Source: Odontocerum albicorne (Eukaryota > Arthropoda > Insecta > Trichoptera > Odontoceridae). Taken from it: DNA of 64,000 bases. The stretch lies in contig OX463854.1 of NCBI GenBank assembly GCA_949825065.1, positions 13,181,112 through 13,245,111 on the forward strand, read 5' to 3'. Under the pieces are notes generated by a model. It was given only the letters and a program-made list of their open reading frames with translations. It was not told the origin of the DNA and did no database searches. Both the position numbers and the translations under genes were made by a program. Positions 1 through 10,764 of the stretch are shown here, one piece after another. Numbering within the stretch: position 1 is the first letter of the stretch; every line of letters begins with the position of its first letter.

Positions 1-340
1 CAAAATGTACGCTTTTTCTGCTATTTTATATCAACTTTATGGTGCAAACAACTCTGGGTTAAACTTTTCAACTTTTTGAAGTGTCTTCTAATGATCCACG
101 TTTTACATCCATACAGCAGAGGTAGCTAAACAGGTGTGATGTATTTTTTTTCTAATTCCTTTTTGTGAGTCTTGATTGTCAACATCCTTCCTCGCAGTCT
201 ACCGCAATTGCTTCTTACTCATCTTAGTCGGTGTCATGTTTCCTCATCGATGTTGGTTCACATGATATAACTCTTCCAAGATAAGGTGAAAGCAGCTCAG
301 CTGTCCAAGATATTATTTTCAATTGCTATGCTGGATGGTA
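1..340 (-). pseudogene. LINE reverse transcriptase C-terminal remnant, cut by window edge
   Basis: Minus-strand translation gives the post-catalytic part of a non-LTR reverse transcriptase. Around 132-75 it reads LPLLYGCKTWIIRRHFKKLK, matching the family block usually seen as LPtLLYGxETWxxxxxxxxxL. Upstream, near 280-160, are a YLG-type block and MLTIKTHKKE-like sequence in shifted frames. The frame carries stops and at least one frameshift, so it is dead. The rest would lie beyond base 1. Family assignment rests on motif order; the clade is not resolved. Confidence 0.6.
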
Positions 341-995
341 TGCACTTGAGGGTTAAATAAGAATTTATAAACGATACAATAAAATTTCCAATTTATACTT
401 CAGTTTTGACAATGTACAAGTCGTATATGATAATTAACAGGTTCACAATAATCATAAAAAAGAGGTTTTTGAACCGTAATTTGCATGAGATACAGGTATT
501 TTATACCCATCTGTAGATGAGTATTGACCACAAAATCTAGAATTAAATTATAATTTTCCATGTCAACTATTTTTTGTAATCCTGTTTTTTCATCGAGACA
601 TCGACACAATAATCCTGTTTTCTCATCGAGATAAACAGAGTGCTAGATTTTTTAACATCCAATCCTCGTTAACCTCCTCTACATTTATATGCTGCCTCAT
701 ACAACTCGTACAATTTTTCGGATTATACATTTCCTTCTATTAAAATATCATTCACTTCAACCATGGTCTTCTCCGCATTCATTATACAATATATTTTGAC
801 TTTTTTAACATGTCTTTCTTTCAAAATATTATTGTTTAATTTTTATAATTTCATTTAAAATTGTCATGTTTTCTGTCATAGAGATGCACTAGATTGAATA
901 AAATACAACATTAATGAATTCGTGGAACAATAAGTCTCAAATATAGTACTACGTTGGCATGAGTACGTAACATACAACGGTGAATTGAAGGGTCT
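341..995. other. AT-rich stretch, possible weak LINE tail
   Basis: No gene is recognised. Two near-identical 20 bp words (about 578-598 and 617-637, tcctgttt..catcgaga) form a short direct repeat. On the minus strand around 714-666 the peptide CMRQHINVEEVNEDW loosely resembles the CMxxxMxVxEAxxV block at LINE C-termini; this is weak. The open frame at 609-400 (minus) has no supporting features. Confidence 0.4.
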
Positions 996-999
996 ACGC

Positions 1000-1185
1000 T
1001 TAAGATAGCCACAAATTGAGAACTCCCAAATAGACGCAGAGGGACACCCAAGAAGACCCTATCTAAGAAAGTAGAGAACATGACTAAACTTGGATTGGCA
1101 AGATCAAGAAAGGTGGAAGAAAAAGGTCCAAGAAGCCGACCCCAAATGGATGAGATAAGGTAAAGGAAAATAAGAAGTAATCATA
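1000..1185 (+). pseudogene. LINE 3' end fragment (RRGxPKK / DRxxWKKxVxEADPKW type)
   Basis: Two frames carry C-terminal LINE signatures: RGTPKKTLSKKVENMTKLGL near 1035-1095 and QDQERWKKKVQEADPKW at 1099-1149, followed by a stop and an A/G-rich tail. The pair is the usual ending of several insect LINE ORF2 proteins (a GRPxKxW block, then DRxxWRRxVxEADPxWD). A frame change between the blocks shows decay. Only the last 60 or so codons remain, as expected for 5' truncation. Confidence 0.6.
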
Positions 1186-1189
1186 TTTA

Positions 1190-1785
1190 ACTGGTTCTTT
1201 TACTTGTTGCGTTCACATTCACAATATCAATTTGTTCAGTTATTTTTAACAATATTTTGTTCTACGTTTAACACCATTATCGAGTAATAAACTATAAATC
1301 TGACACAAAATTAAACAAAAAAATTTCTTCATTGCATGAAAGATAATTCAGCCTTAAAATCATAAATCAAGATACAATACTTATGGAAAATACTGACACC
1401 GAGAAACATATTTTTTTAATAATTTTACTGTATTTGTGTCATATGAACACAATCTAAAAAAATCACGATTATCATACCACATTTACTGGTAAAAACAATG
1501 TTCCGATATCATTCCGGTCACCGTACCGTCATAATTAGCATGTTTGCTGTCATTCAGGCAATCTTGGATTGTTTTCTTGGTGTATCTCGGTCTATTAGTA
1601 GCTTCATTTTGACTTGCATCGCTCACGACGTAACAAGTATTTTGAAAACTTTATGCACAAGTAAGATTTTAGAGGTTCGATCGTTTTTGCATATTAAAAT
1701 TAACATTAAGATGGTTTATACACTTGGAATTAATGAATTACGTCAAAATGACTAATAAAGTATACAAGTCAAAATTATAAGGTGT
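1190..1785. other. AT-rich non-coding stretch
   Basis: Nothing recognised. An 85-codon plus-strand frame (1498-1755) has no family motif or splice context, and a chance origin is likely. Confidence 0.5.
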
Positions 1786-1790
1786 GCGTG

Positions 1791-2010
1791 TGAGACGTGT
1801 ACCAAGGCCAATATGGTAGGATAAAATGAACCCGATTTTAGACGAAGGTAAAGTGAGAATTATGAGTAACAGAAGATTGTGAATGATGAGATGTATGAAT
1901 ATGGAGGAGGTGAAAGTTGTGTGCTTGTATAGAAAAGTTTAGTAATCTGTTCTCCCTACCTACTTTGCAAGGGACACGGCGGGATAATGTTGTATGTATG
2001 TTGTATATTT
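1791..2010 (+). pseudogene. LINE 3' end with (TATG)n-type tail
   Basis: The translation shows the decayed C-terminal string RRVPRPIW*DKMNPILDEGK, then LMMRCMNMEEVKVVC-like sequence in the CMxxxMxVxEAxxVC position. After a stop comes the 3' UTR with ccctacctactttgcaaggg and a tail of tatgtatgttg repeats. The UTR and tail resemble the reverse complements at 19670-19740 and 57385-57440, so all three belong to one LINE family. Confidence 0.6.
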
Positions 2011-2274
2011 GTAAAAAACTCCAAATATCAGCTTTTGGTTGAAAATATGTATATATGATATACTAATGAAATTCGAGGATATACCGTTATTAATTTCGCT
2101 TCAATGAATTTTTGATTACGGTATTTTTGAGAAGTATATAAGTGGTTTGCCTAATTTGGCAATTATTTGCTACAAATATCGACATGTATTATTAAAAACT
2201 GTACTCAAACATTATATCATGTAAATTTTCAAATTTGAAATATGTTTATTTAAGTTTTCTGAACGAGCGAATAC
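2011..2274. other. AT-rich spacer
   Basis: Nothing recognised. Confidence 0.5.
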
Positions 2275-2530
2275 GTTTTTAGGCTGGATATACATATTCT
2301 GACTGAATATATGCTGTGCTGTGTGGCTGGATAAACGTTGCTCAACGGGAATTGCATTGTATGAAAGGATACAACTTTTGAGTGAATATATATTGTCTAG
2401 CTGGTTAAACGTTGATTGACTGAATAAATGTTGTATCAATCAACATTGATTGCCTGACTGGATATTTGTTATTTAACTGGATAGACTATGTCTGACTGGA
2501 AAACTTTGTTTGAAAAGATAAACGATGCAA
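2275..2530. repeat. Degenerate minisatellite, unit about 20 bp
   Basis: The words ctggataaacgttg, ctggttaaacgttg, ctgaataaatgttg, ctggatatttgtt, ctggatagactatg and ctggaaaactttg follow one another about every 18-24 bases. They read as diverged copies of one unit resembling ctggataaacgttgtttga. Spacing is irregular, so the array is old. Confidence 0.5.
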
Positions 2531-2534
2531 AATA

Positions 2535-3035
2535 AATGATGGGAAAATTTTGATCCAAACTGAGACAATAACGATCTTTTAAAACTCCGAGTTCGCAAAT
2601 ACTGAAACTGTAGTAGCGTTTATGTGGAATTCCATTATTAGCGAACCCAATATTTTTCTTGATTTTTACAGTCATCCGTAGTAGCCTAGTATATAAAAAA
2701 CAAACTCGGTCATAAATACTTTAACCCAATTAAATTACACTACAATAAAACACATCAATGCTTATGATTTATTGCAAAGTACATTGGTTCAAATCCGTGA
2801 ATGTTACTATTTTTGTGGTGTAGTGTTATCTACATTTAATAATACATTTGTACAATAATTGAACGAATAGTTGTTCTATTTGTTGTTGGTGTCATTATCA
2901 TTGTGTAATGTATTTCAACAAAGAGCGTTTTTATTTCACTCAATATCGTGCCGTCACTCGATTAAAATACACTGAATTCATCTACCATTGACGGTTCTTA
3001 ATACCGGGCACTTACTAGCACCAGTTGTAAGGTAC
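2535..3035. other. AT-rich non-coding stretch
   Basis: Nothing recognised. A 68-codon minus frame (2675-2469) is treated as chance. Confidence 0.5.
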
Positions 3036-3039
3036 GCAG

Positions 3040-3420
3040 GATTTCTAAAGCGACTGCAAGTTGAGCATGCTGGAGTACTCTCCGCGCTCGGTTAGACATC
3101 CTTTGCATGATCCTTTCCGACACAATGTCAGTATCTTAAGGCCTCTATGTGGAACATATCTACTTGTCCCAGGAGCTGGCACTTCTGACAAACCGTTACA
3201 CCTAAGAATCCTTGAATGCGGCAGGCGCTCCAGTCTCCATAAATCACTTTCACTGCTATCAACGTGTGTCTAACATATGATGACTGCTGCCGAGCCATCC
3301 TGCCTAATTGCGCCGATACAATAATATCCAGATAATACATGGCGTTATCAACAATAGATAATGGACTAACAAGCCTTTGTTGATCGCCACCTAGCAAACC
3401 GAATGATCATACAAGCAATA
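3040..3420 (-). other. GC-enriched block with an unidentified 89-codon minus frame
   Basis: This block is clearly less AT-rich than its flanks. On the minus strand an open frame (3397-3128) includes RHTLIAVKVIYGDWSACR and VCQKCQLLGQ, a CxxC pair. I do not recognise the family. No good ATG context, splice sites or terminal repeats were seen. It could be an old transposon fragment or a gene fragment. The plus-strand frame opposite (3061-3273) is probably its shadow. Confidence 0.25.
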
Positions 3421-3424
3421 GAAA

Positions 3425-3885
3425 TATATATATAAACTATTTAATTTAAGTTCCTTCAGATTTATTTAATGAATTAAATTTTTGTTGTATAGTGGCATTT
3501 CTTGAAATAAAATCAAGATGTATGGTTTTTAAAAAAAATCATGTTTTTAGTTTTATGATATTCCAGAAGTAGTGTGTAATTCAAGCAATATTGTATTGAC
3601 TAAGAAAATGTATCAAAATAATCTAGAATAACTACCCCATACAACTTATAAAGGTGGCACTTACTCAAACAAGGCGTGATATACCAGTATATCACACCTT
3701 CAGGAATTTCGTTATTCGACGCCAGACCATGGAATATTCAATAGAACAAGAATGTTTGAAATTTACCATTTCAGAACACTTTAACTAGAACAACTACATA
3801 TAAACAAAGGAAACAAATTTGTTTGGATTAAAAAAATATGTATCTAATTAAAATAAAATAAATTAATTGGTAGCAATGTAGTTTT
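3425..3885. other. AT-rich non-coding stretch
   Basis: No gene seen. A short palindrome near 3676-3700 (gtgatataccagtatatcac) is the only structure noted. Confidence 0.5.
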
Positions 3886-3889
3886 GTAA

Positions 3890-4415
3890 TAAATATCCTA
3901 TAATCATATAAACATTATTGATAAAATATGAACGCACATACAGCCGAGATTCACTACCAGCGTAAAGATATAAAAAAAATGTATAATAGGAATGTGCCAA
4001 AACATAAAAATTAACAAGATAATGGAAACAGGGTAGCTAAAAAAGTATATACAGTAATGAAATAAGGTATCAAAAAACCTTGACTCTTAACGGCCTCCCG
4101 AACGAGATATACTACTACCAATAAAAGGATAAGCCTGGCTTCGAAGAAGATATACATTTTACAATTTATTGATTTGTACTCGTAAACGATATTTATATAA
4201 AAATTAAATTATAATAAACAAGTTTTTATACCATTCTAAACACAATAAAAAAATGCAAACATTGTTGAACATATGAACGCACGCACTCACACACAGGCGA
4301 GATTCACTGCCAACGTAAAAAAAGAAAAGACAATAAGAGTAGGAATCTGGCAAAAGATAAAAATAAATAAGACAATAGAAACAGGGCAACTTGAAAAAAG
4401 ATATAGATTAAAGGA
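3890..4415. repeat. Diverged direct repeat pair, about 160-190 bp each
   Basis: Copies at about 3890-4055 and 4230-4410 share gaacgcac, gcgagattcactgcc, (a)taggaat, ggcaaaa, acaagataatggaaacaggg and related words in the same order, with many substitutions. Each copy is preceded by an ATG-rich lead-in. No coding or terminal motif identifies the element. Confidence 0.55.
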
Positions 4416-4419
4416 TGTA

Positions 4420-5750
4420 AATCAATCTTTTATTTATGAAAAACTTCTGCACATTTTTTTTTATAGTTGGTCATGTCTCAAATGACACTACAAACACTTC
4501 ATTTAAGAGAGGTTTAATACAAATCTGTTTTATAATCTTCAATCTCTTACATATTCCAAGGTCTTCAATTCGTTTAAAGAGATGTTTTTACTAAATTTCA
4601 AACTACTACACTTTCATGAGTTTTTTAAATATCGGAATAAATAGCACAACAGTTTTTTTCTTTGTTCTTCGCAAGTTAAATTACAAATCCAAAGTAGCGC
4701 AAAAATAACGTTCTTATTTATTTTCTTAATATGTTATATATATTCTGAAAAAAAATTTAACAAAATACTGCGATGGTAGAAGATTTTTAACTCCTAAATT
4801 CTTTTCAACATCAGGTGTAAAACAATAAATCGTTTAAATGACGGTATGTTTCTTGCTTACAAGAATGTTCATTATTAAAGGCATTTTTAATGATATTATT
4901 TAAGGCTTCTGGTCTTGTAATTGAGCTTTTATATTATTTGTGGCTTGTTTACATACACTTTTTTATTTAAGATAGCTCTAAAGGAAAAAGTATGTTGCAG
5001 TAAAATAATGTGATTGCGGGGACCATCTCGAATCACCGTTATTGAAGATGATTATATATCGATGAAGATTAAAAAATGTTCTCTTACTAGTTGTAATGTT
5101 GCCCTCGTTGTATCATATGTAGTTATATCTTGTTGAACCAAAATATATTGGTCCTCATCGTGTAGTTGTGGTTCGAACAAAATTTAGATAACAATAGCAC
5201 CTCGATAAATTTCGAAGAAATATGGGCTAACTATCTGACTAGCTTTAATGGCACACTAAACCATCAGTCGAACTGGGTGTAAAGATCTTTGAACAAGTAT
5301 TGATTATAATACAATATAATAACAAATCTTCACAGTCTTAATCACTTACCCCTCCTGTAACACCTTTTATATATTTTTTTTCAAATAAAAGACCGCATCA
5401 AACACAACAATACCGCCCGACATATTACCTGACAGCTGAATGTGAAAAGTATAAAGTCTTCATTCGCGACTATTATTTACTCAACACTTCAACAGGACGT
5501 GTATGAAAAGAAATTATTGCAAACTTTAATAAAAGGTATTTAGAAATTTTTGACTCCACAATGGACGATTTTGCTAATTGATGAAACCATTTAAACGAAA
5601 ATGGACTTTGTCACTCATTAATTTTCAGTTGAATTATGTAATGTTAAACAAGGTGTGGGAGTATTTCAAACGTAACGGTTTGTCTTCAGGATAAAATTGT
5701 TTCATCAATTGAATCTTTAAAGGATGGTGACGCAAACCAGTAAGTTAAAT
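4420..5750. other. AT-rich intergenic stretch
   Basis: No gene, tRNA-like head or LINE motif was recognised. Confidence 0.5.
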
Positions 5751-5755
5751 TCACT

Positions 5756-5837
5756 GTAGCGTGCGTCGAGAGAGCTGTTATTGAGTAACGCGTCTTCTGA
5801 TCGATGTTTCTGTTTGTTATTCAGCTCTCGCCGCTAC
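5756..5837. repeat. Imperfect inverted repeat (hairpin), arms about 17-22 bp
   Basis: The left arm gtagcgtgcgtcgagagagc faces the right arm gctctcgccgctac. They pair over most of their length with a small bulge, around a 45 bp loop. The segment is GC-enriched against its surroundings. It could be a small MITE core or chance structure. Confidence 0.35.
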
Positions 5838-5839
5838 AT

Positions 5840-6812
5840 GCACAATATTGATGAAATATCGACTGATCTGTTGTTATCCTGCACGTCTTGCATCTGACAC
5901 AAATCTCCGTTGCGCAAAATTTAAACAAACTTCAAATTGTAGGCGCAGTTGAATTTGTAAAAAATCGCGTATAGTCTATTTGACTTCGAATAATTGCTTG
6001 ATTGATTTGAAAGAAAATTGGGACAACTTTAAGTATTGTGTATTGCTTTATATTAAATCTCTTACTTTAGACCTTTTAGATAAAAAAAATATAAAAAGTT
6101 ATAGATTTTTAAATAAGAAAGTCACGTTTGCACCACCTGTACTATCTTTACTTTTTCCATTTATTTTACGCAAATTTTTGTTTTTATATTTTATACAAAG
6201 AATAATTTGCAATTTTATTTGTAAAAGTTCTTTGTTCGATAACGCAAACTGTCTAATAAAAATATTTTTTTTCTCTAGTCAGTACTCGAAATGTTATTGA
6301 ACGTTTTATTTTACATGAAAATAAGACGTTTTAAACAACAATGCACGTTTTTCAAAATAAAACAGACCTTTAAATGTTTATAGAAACATTTGTATGATTC
6401 TATAAAATCACGATGAAACATTTTTCATCTTTACACAGTCAATATTGTTTTCGTGTCAAGGCAAGGCCCTGGATAAATCACCACAACTATATTTCTACTC
6501 ACACAGATTTAGACTCGAGTATATTTTTGTAAATGCTTTTCTATATACTTCTCACCTTTGTGTCAATCTGAAATTTCTCCAAGAAATTCCTTGTTTTCTT
6601 TTATCATATTTCTCGTTATTTTCCATTTATTCAAGATATTTTGTATAAATTTTCCCCAATTTTTTTCGAAGTGTCCGAATCATCTAATTATTAAATTTTT
6701 TTATCAAAACAATCTTAAACATGCTTTTGTCTCTTAGTATTTACTTATATTTTAGTACAAAAAATTATCATCGTTGATTTTGAGATTACAATATAAATTA
6801 AACCAACAGTAA
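5840..6812. other. Very AT-rich stretch
   Basis: Open frames at 5980-6300 and 6445-6648 start at non-ATG codons and encode low-complexity F/I/K/L-rich peptides, as expected from AT-rich DNA. No gene is supported. Confidence 0.5.
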
Positions 6813-6814
6813 AA

Positions 6815-6990
6815 GACGACCTTTGTGGTCTAGTTGTGATCTACCAATCAAATGAGGTTGCGGGTTCGATCTATATTGCTACTTTTTTTTAAAAAGGTTT
6901 TCAGTATGATTTTCATGTTAGATGTATTTTACATCGTTCTGGCTGGTTGTTAAAGATTGTCACATGATGATACTCATTCTGAAAAAATGA
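6815..6990 (+). mobile_element. tRNA-derived SINE, decayed
   Basis: The head has an A-box-like tggtctagttgtgat and a B box (ggttcgatct) at tRNA spacing. A T-rich junction, a body with ttttcagtatgattttcatg, and a tail with ctggttgttaaagattgtca and catgatgatactc follow. The order matches the better preserved copy at 7308-7500. Confidence 0.6.
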
Positions 6991-6994
6991 AACC

Positions 6995-7305
6995 AGTCCT
7001 TTTAACGCCGTAGATCTATACGTAATTATCAAATATGGAAAAGAAAAGAATAGTCGGATCTTTATTTATATTTGATAGTTTTAAGTTTAAAAAAAACATG
7101 GGGTAGTTAATTCGGACACTTGAAGGTGTTATAACAATATGTTAAGACATTTAGTGATATTGCAAACATTTATTTTTCTTTTAATATTTTTATTGCTAAT
7201 TAAAACCTCTCGTGATGGAAGAATATTATGTACGTCCATTCAGTAAAAAGAGAGGACAGTGCGTGTTTTAGTATATTATCGACATACTTTTAATCTTAAG
7301 TAAGC
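6995..7305. other. AT-rich spacer between SINEs
   Basis: Nothing recognised. Confidence 0.5.
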
Positions 7306-7307
7306 AC

Positions 7308-7500
7308 AAAGATGACCTCCGTGACCTGGTGGTAAGACACTTGTCTGCCGATCCGGAGGTTGCGTGTTCGATCCCCGCTGGACCCAGATTTTTTAAATAG
7401 GATTCCAGTCTGGTTAACACTTAGGACCTATAAAAAACATATTTCTGGTTGGTTGGAAGAGATTGCCACATGGCAATAAACTCGCCAGGTTACAAAAAAT
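7308..7500 (+). mobile_element. tRNA-derived SINE, best preserved copy in the window
   Basis: The tRNA-like head has an A box (gacctggtggtaag) and a B box (gtgttcgatccccg) about 40 bases apart, and does not close into a full cloverleaf. The body contains ggattccagtctggttaaca, and the tail ggttggttggaagagattgc then cacatggcaataaactcgcc. Tail or body relatives occur at 6815, 15040, 15245, 37440, 37990, 38875, 46600 and 58010. Pol III transcription is inferred from the boxes. Confidence 0.75.
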
Positions 7501-7504
7501 AAGA

Positions 7505-8024
7505 TTAAAAAATCGAACACGATGCCAAATTCAAACCCTAATTTTGATTTATAAAAAAAATTCGTCAAGCAGTGCAATTTCACGTTTTTCATCCTAATAT
7601 TCCACTCATTAAATTGTTGTTAATTGAAATTAAAGGTTTGATTAACTTTGTAAAAAAATATTGTTTTCTTACTTGGAGTGCAAGAACTCTCAAAAAAGCT
7701 TTTTGGACACACAATTCAAGGAAGCGATGAGGATTATCAGTAATATTGTAAAACCAACGTTTTTTGTCGAAGCCCCGTTAGCTAGGTTAAATATGTTAGC
7801 ACCGTCACATATGCAAAAAAGCAGTCATTAAGGAGTATGGGTAAACAAAAATGAGTTTGAGCCTGCTTATATGCTTAATTGTTGATGAGCCACCAAAATC
7901 AGTCTAACGTCTATAAAACTCTTTTTAATTAATAATCAAAATAACCATAGAAAACAATCTTGATGTAGGTAGTGGAAATTGTGAACACCGACCGTCAAGA
8001 ATGGCAAACGTTAATGTTGTGTTG
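7505..8024. other. AT-rich non-coding stretch
   Basis: Nothing recognised. Confidence 0.5.
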
Positions 8025-8436
8025 AATTCAGCACAGCAACAATCCAATTTCTCGAATTTCTAATGCACCGTGAATAAATAAATGTTGATGCGCTGTTTGC
8101 CGTACAGTATATCATTTATCCTCCACCAATTCAGCACAGCAACAATCCAATTTCTCGAATCTCTAATGCACCGTGAATAAATAAATGTTGATGCGCTGTT
8201 TGCCGTACAGTATATCATTTATCCTCCACCAATTCAGCACAGCAGCAATCCAATTTCTCGAATCTCTAATGCACCGTGAATAAATAAATGTTGATGCGCT
8301 GTTTGCCGTACAGTATATCATTTATCCTCCACCAATTCAGCACAGCAACAATCCAATTTCTCGAATTTCTAATGCACCGTGAATAAATAAATGTTGATGC
8401 GCTGTTTGCCGTACAGTATATCATTTATCCTCCACC
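8025..8436. repeat. Tandem array, four copies of a 103 bp unit
   Basis: Units begin with aattcagcacagca at 8025, 8128, 8231 and 8334 and end with tatcatttatcctccacc. The period is exactly 103 bp. Copies differ by only a couple of substitutions (aatttct/aatctct, cagcaac/cagcagc). Such identity implies recent expansion or gene conversion. No frame or protein motif was found in the unit. Confidence 0.95.
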
Positions 8437-8439
8437 AGC

Positions 8440-9115
8440 TGATGATAGTTGGATAGTGTGAATGCGAAGACCTACAAACTATCGACCATATTATCAAAAG
8501 ATATTTTCTCTAGCTCTTCGATGATTAGTCGCAAATATTGCATGTTGTGTATGAGGATGCTGTTATAGGGATGCGAACTAAATATACGTTTCTAACAGTT
8601 CATAAACAGTTAAGCTCAACTTTTTAAAATCAATTTTGTAATATTTTGATTCGCCACGAATATATTATTTCTGTTTTTATTACATAACACTATTCAAAGC
8701 ATGAACTTTTCAATCCATCTTTGTGCCATTTATAGTTTGTGGGAGGAAAGTTTAGGGAGTATCATTGTTTGTACATTAGGTGAGATCACTTGTACGAAAT
8801 ATTGATTCAGGGAGTTTTGAATTTGGCTTCAAAATTTAAAGTCAGGTTTCTTGAATGTCACCCAAGCAAGAATAATTATGCTTAACTATTATGACATAGG
8901 TATGAAAACCTAAAATATGCAAATTAAACGACCTTTATTGCCGCTTAATAATAAAGAATAATCAGAAAAAAATAATGGCCACGATCCATTAAAAAAGTGT
9001 AATTCAAGAACAAGCTGCTGGGTCTAGAAATCTCTAGGTCAAAAATTAAGTTAATGATAATAGTCCGCAGTAACAAACTGTCATCAAATAGTGTAAACCG
9101 TTATCTGGAAGTGAC
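8440..9115. other. AT-rich non-coding stretch
   Basis: Nothing recognised. Confidence 0.5.
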
Positions 9116-9119
9116 TGCT

Positions 9120-9695
9120 GACTCTACTTTATTTACTTGGACTCCAGTATTACCAACAATGGAGAATTTGAGGATGAGGCGAAAAGTAGAACTGGGATAG
9201 CAAAAATGCAATGTCGAAGCAGGAAAATATATGTAAGAGCAGAACCATCACCATCACGAAAAAAATGCACATAGTTAAGTCTATCGTCTTCGCCATGTAT
9301 GGCGTGGAGACTTGGACTCGAGCAAGCGAGAGAAGTAGAAAATATGCATTTGAATTGTGGGGCTAGAGGAGAATATTACGAATTATATGGACAGCAAGGC
9401 AAACTAAGGCCTCCATCCTTGAAGAACTGAGAATTACTGATAGACTGTCGACAACATGCCTTGTTAGTGAGTTCTCCGATACTTTGGGCAAATTCCTCGT
9501 GGCCAAGGAGATAGTTTGGAGAGGCTTGTGGTTACACTAGAAGCATGGAAGAACGACACACAGAGTAAGATTGCCAATGCGTTGGACTGTGTAAATGAGA
9601 GATGCAACTGGACTTTCGTTAAAAAATGTCCTTCGAGTGAAAGAATGCAGTCACAATGCTCAGTCATAAATTACACGACATGATGATGATGAGGT
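9120..9695 (+). pseudogene. LINE ORF2 C-terminal remnant with (TGA)n tail
   Basis: Shifting frames give a YLGSSITNNGEFEDEAK-type block at the start, then RRILRIIWTARQTKASILEE near 9365-9425, matching the insect LINE block RRMLRIxWTxxxTNxxILxE. A decayed GRxPxRWxD-type region follows, and the copy ends in a tgatgatgatga tail at 9681-9692. Several frame changes and stops mean it is dead. It is 5'-truncated, as most LINE copies are. The minus-strand frame 9667-9464 is its shadow. Confidence 0.75.
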
Positions 9696-9699
9696 CTAT

Positions 9700-10250
9700 T
9701 AACCGCTGAACTTTGTGTACAAGTTTTATTTGTACTGTGGTTTCCATATTTGTCAACAATATGGTATTTTGAAATGTTCATGCTCAGATCAATTTTGTCA
9801 GGTTTCCTTTAAAATACAGTTGTCATCATACTACAGAAAAAACTTCTTTTTTTAAAAAATTAGGCTTAAATATAAAATTAAAAATGAAACCAGCTCAAAA
9901 GTTGGTCCACTGGGAATATAATTCATGAAAAAAGATGTCTTATGTTTACAATAAGAACATCAACGTCATTTAAAAAGGTATTTAAATATAAAATAATTTC
10001 TTAATGGAATAATAAAGCATGATCTACGTGGTTTGCGAAGACATCTGCATCTATGGATCGCATCTGAACAGTATATATAGAAAAAAATATTGATTTTAAA
10101 TCTACAGATTTTTTACAGCTACCCTTGCATTTGTAGTAAAAAAGTATTCTTAAATGATGCATTTTAAATAACTTAAGTATTTGCAAAAAAAAACTACAAT
10201 TAAATAGGAAATATTTCACCAAAAATAAAAAAAAAATTAAGTCCGCTCTT
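9700..10250. other. AT-rich non-coding stretch
   Basis: Nothing recognised; A-rich tracts only. Confidence 0.5.
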
Positions 10251-10254
10251 TAAA

Positions 10255-10640
10255 ATTCCAGATTGGATTCGCTATGCCTTTTTAAAGTCTACTAAATTCA
10301 TGAATGGGTCGGTTATAAACCTTATCTCTTTGTATGCAAGTCCCTTAATGGGATGTTTTAATTGCATATTCGAATCAGTGTCTGAGTGATATTTATTTGA
10401 AGTGGAGTAGAACTCTGCGGTAGTATTGGTTCTTATCGAATAAATTTATTATTCCAAACCGATTCAATAAGTTAGAGTATAATGACAAGAATTTTGCTGT
10501 TGTTGGTTCTGTAGCATTGACTGGTCAGCCTTAATTATTGGATATATAGGTAGAGTCTGAATATTTGGGAAGCTATCAAAGGTAACCTTATAGGGGTTTA
10601 TCATAATTTATGATAAATATAAACACTATAATTTTTACGA
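10255..10640 (+). pseudogene. CR1-type LINE C-terminal fragment
   Basis: The segment with aagtcccttaatgggatgtt, then ccaaaccgattcaataa and gacaagaattttgctgttgt, parallels 50715-50900 of the CR1-type copy further right. The decayed peptide (FAVVGSVALTG) corresponds to the family block fxVAgPxxWNxLP. Only the end of the reverse transcriptase region remains. Confidence 0.6.
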
Positions 10641-10764
10641 AAAGTAAAATTTGTTATTATCATGTATCAGAAGATCAACAAAGTTTCCTGCGGTTTTTTT
10701 AACAATGATGTTTTTTTTATATATGTATATGTGGATATGGAAAAGTACCTAATCATATGTGCCT

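Noticed and set aside
5980..6648. Two plus-strand frames of about 106 and 67 codons
   Set aside because: Non-ATG starts and F/I/L/K-rich composition as expected from AT-rich DNA; no motif.
7308..7390. Possible functional tRNA gene
   Set aside because: A and B boxes are present, but the cloverleaf stems do not close and the body and tail are those of a dispersed SINE.
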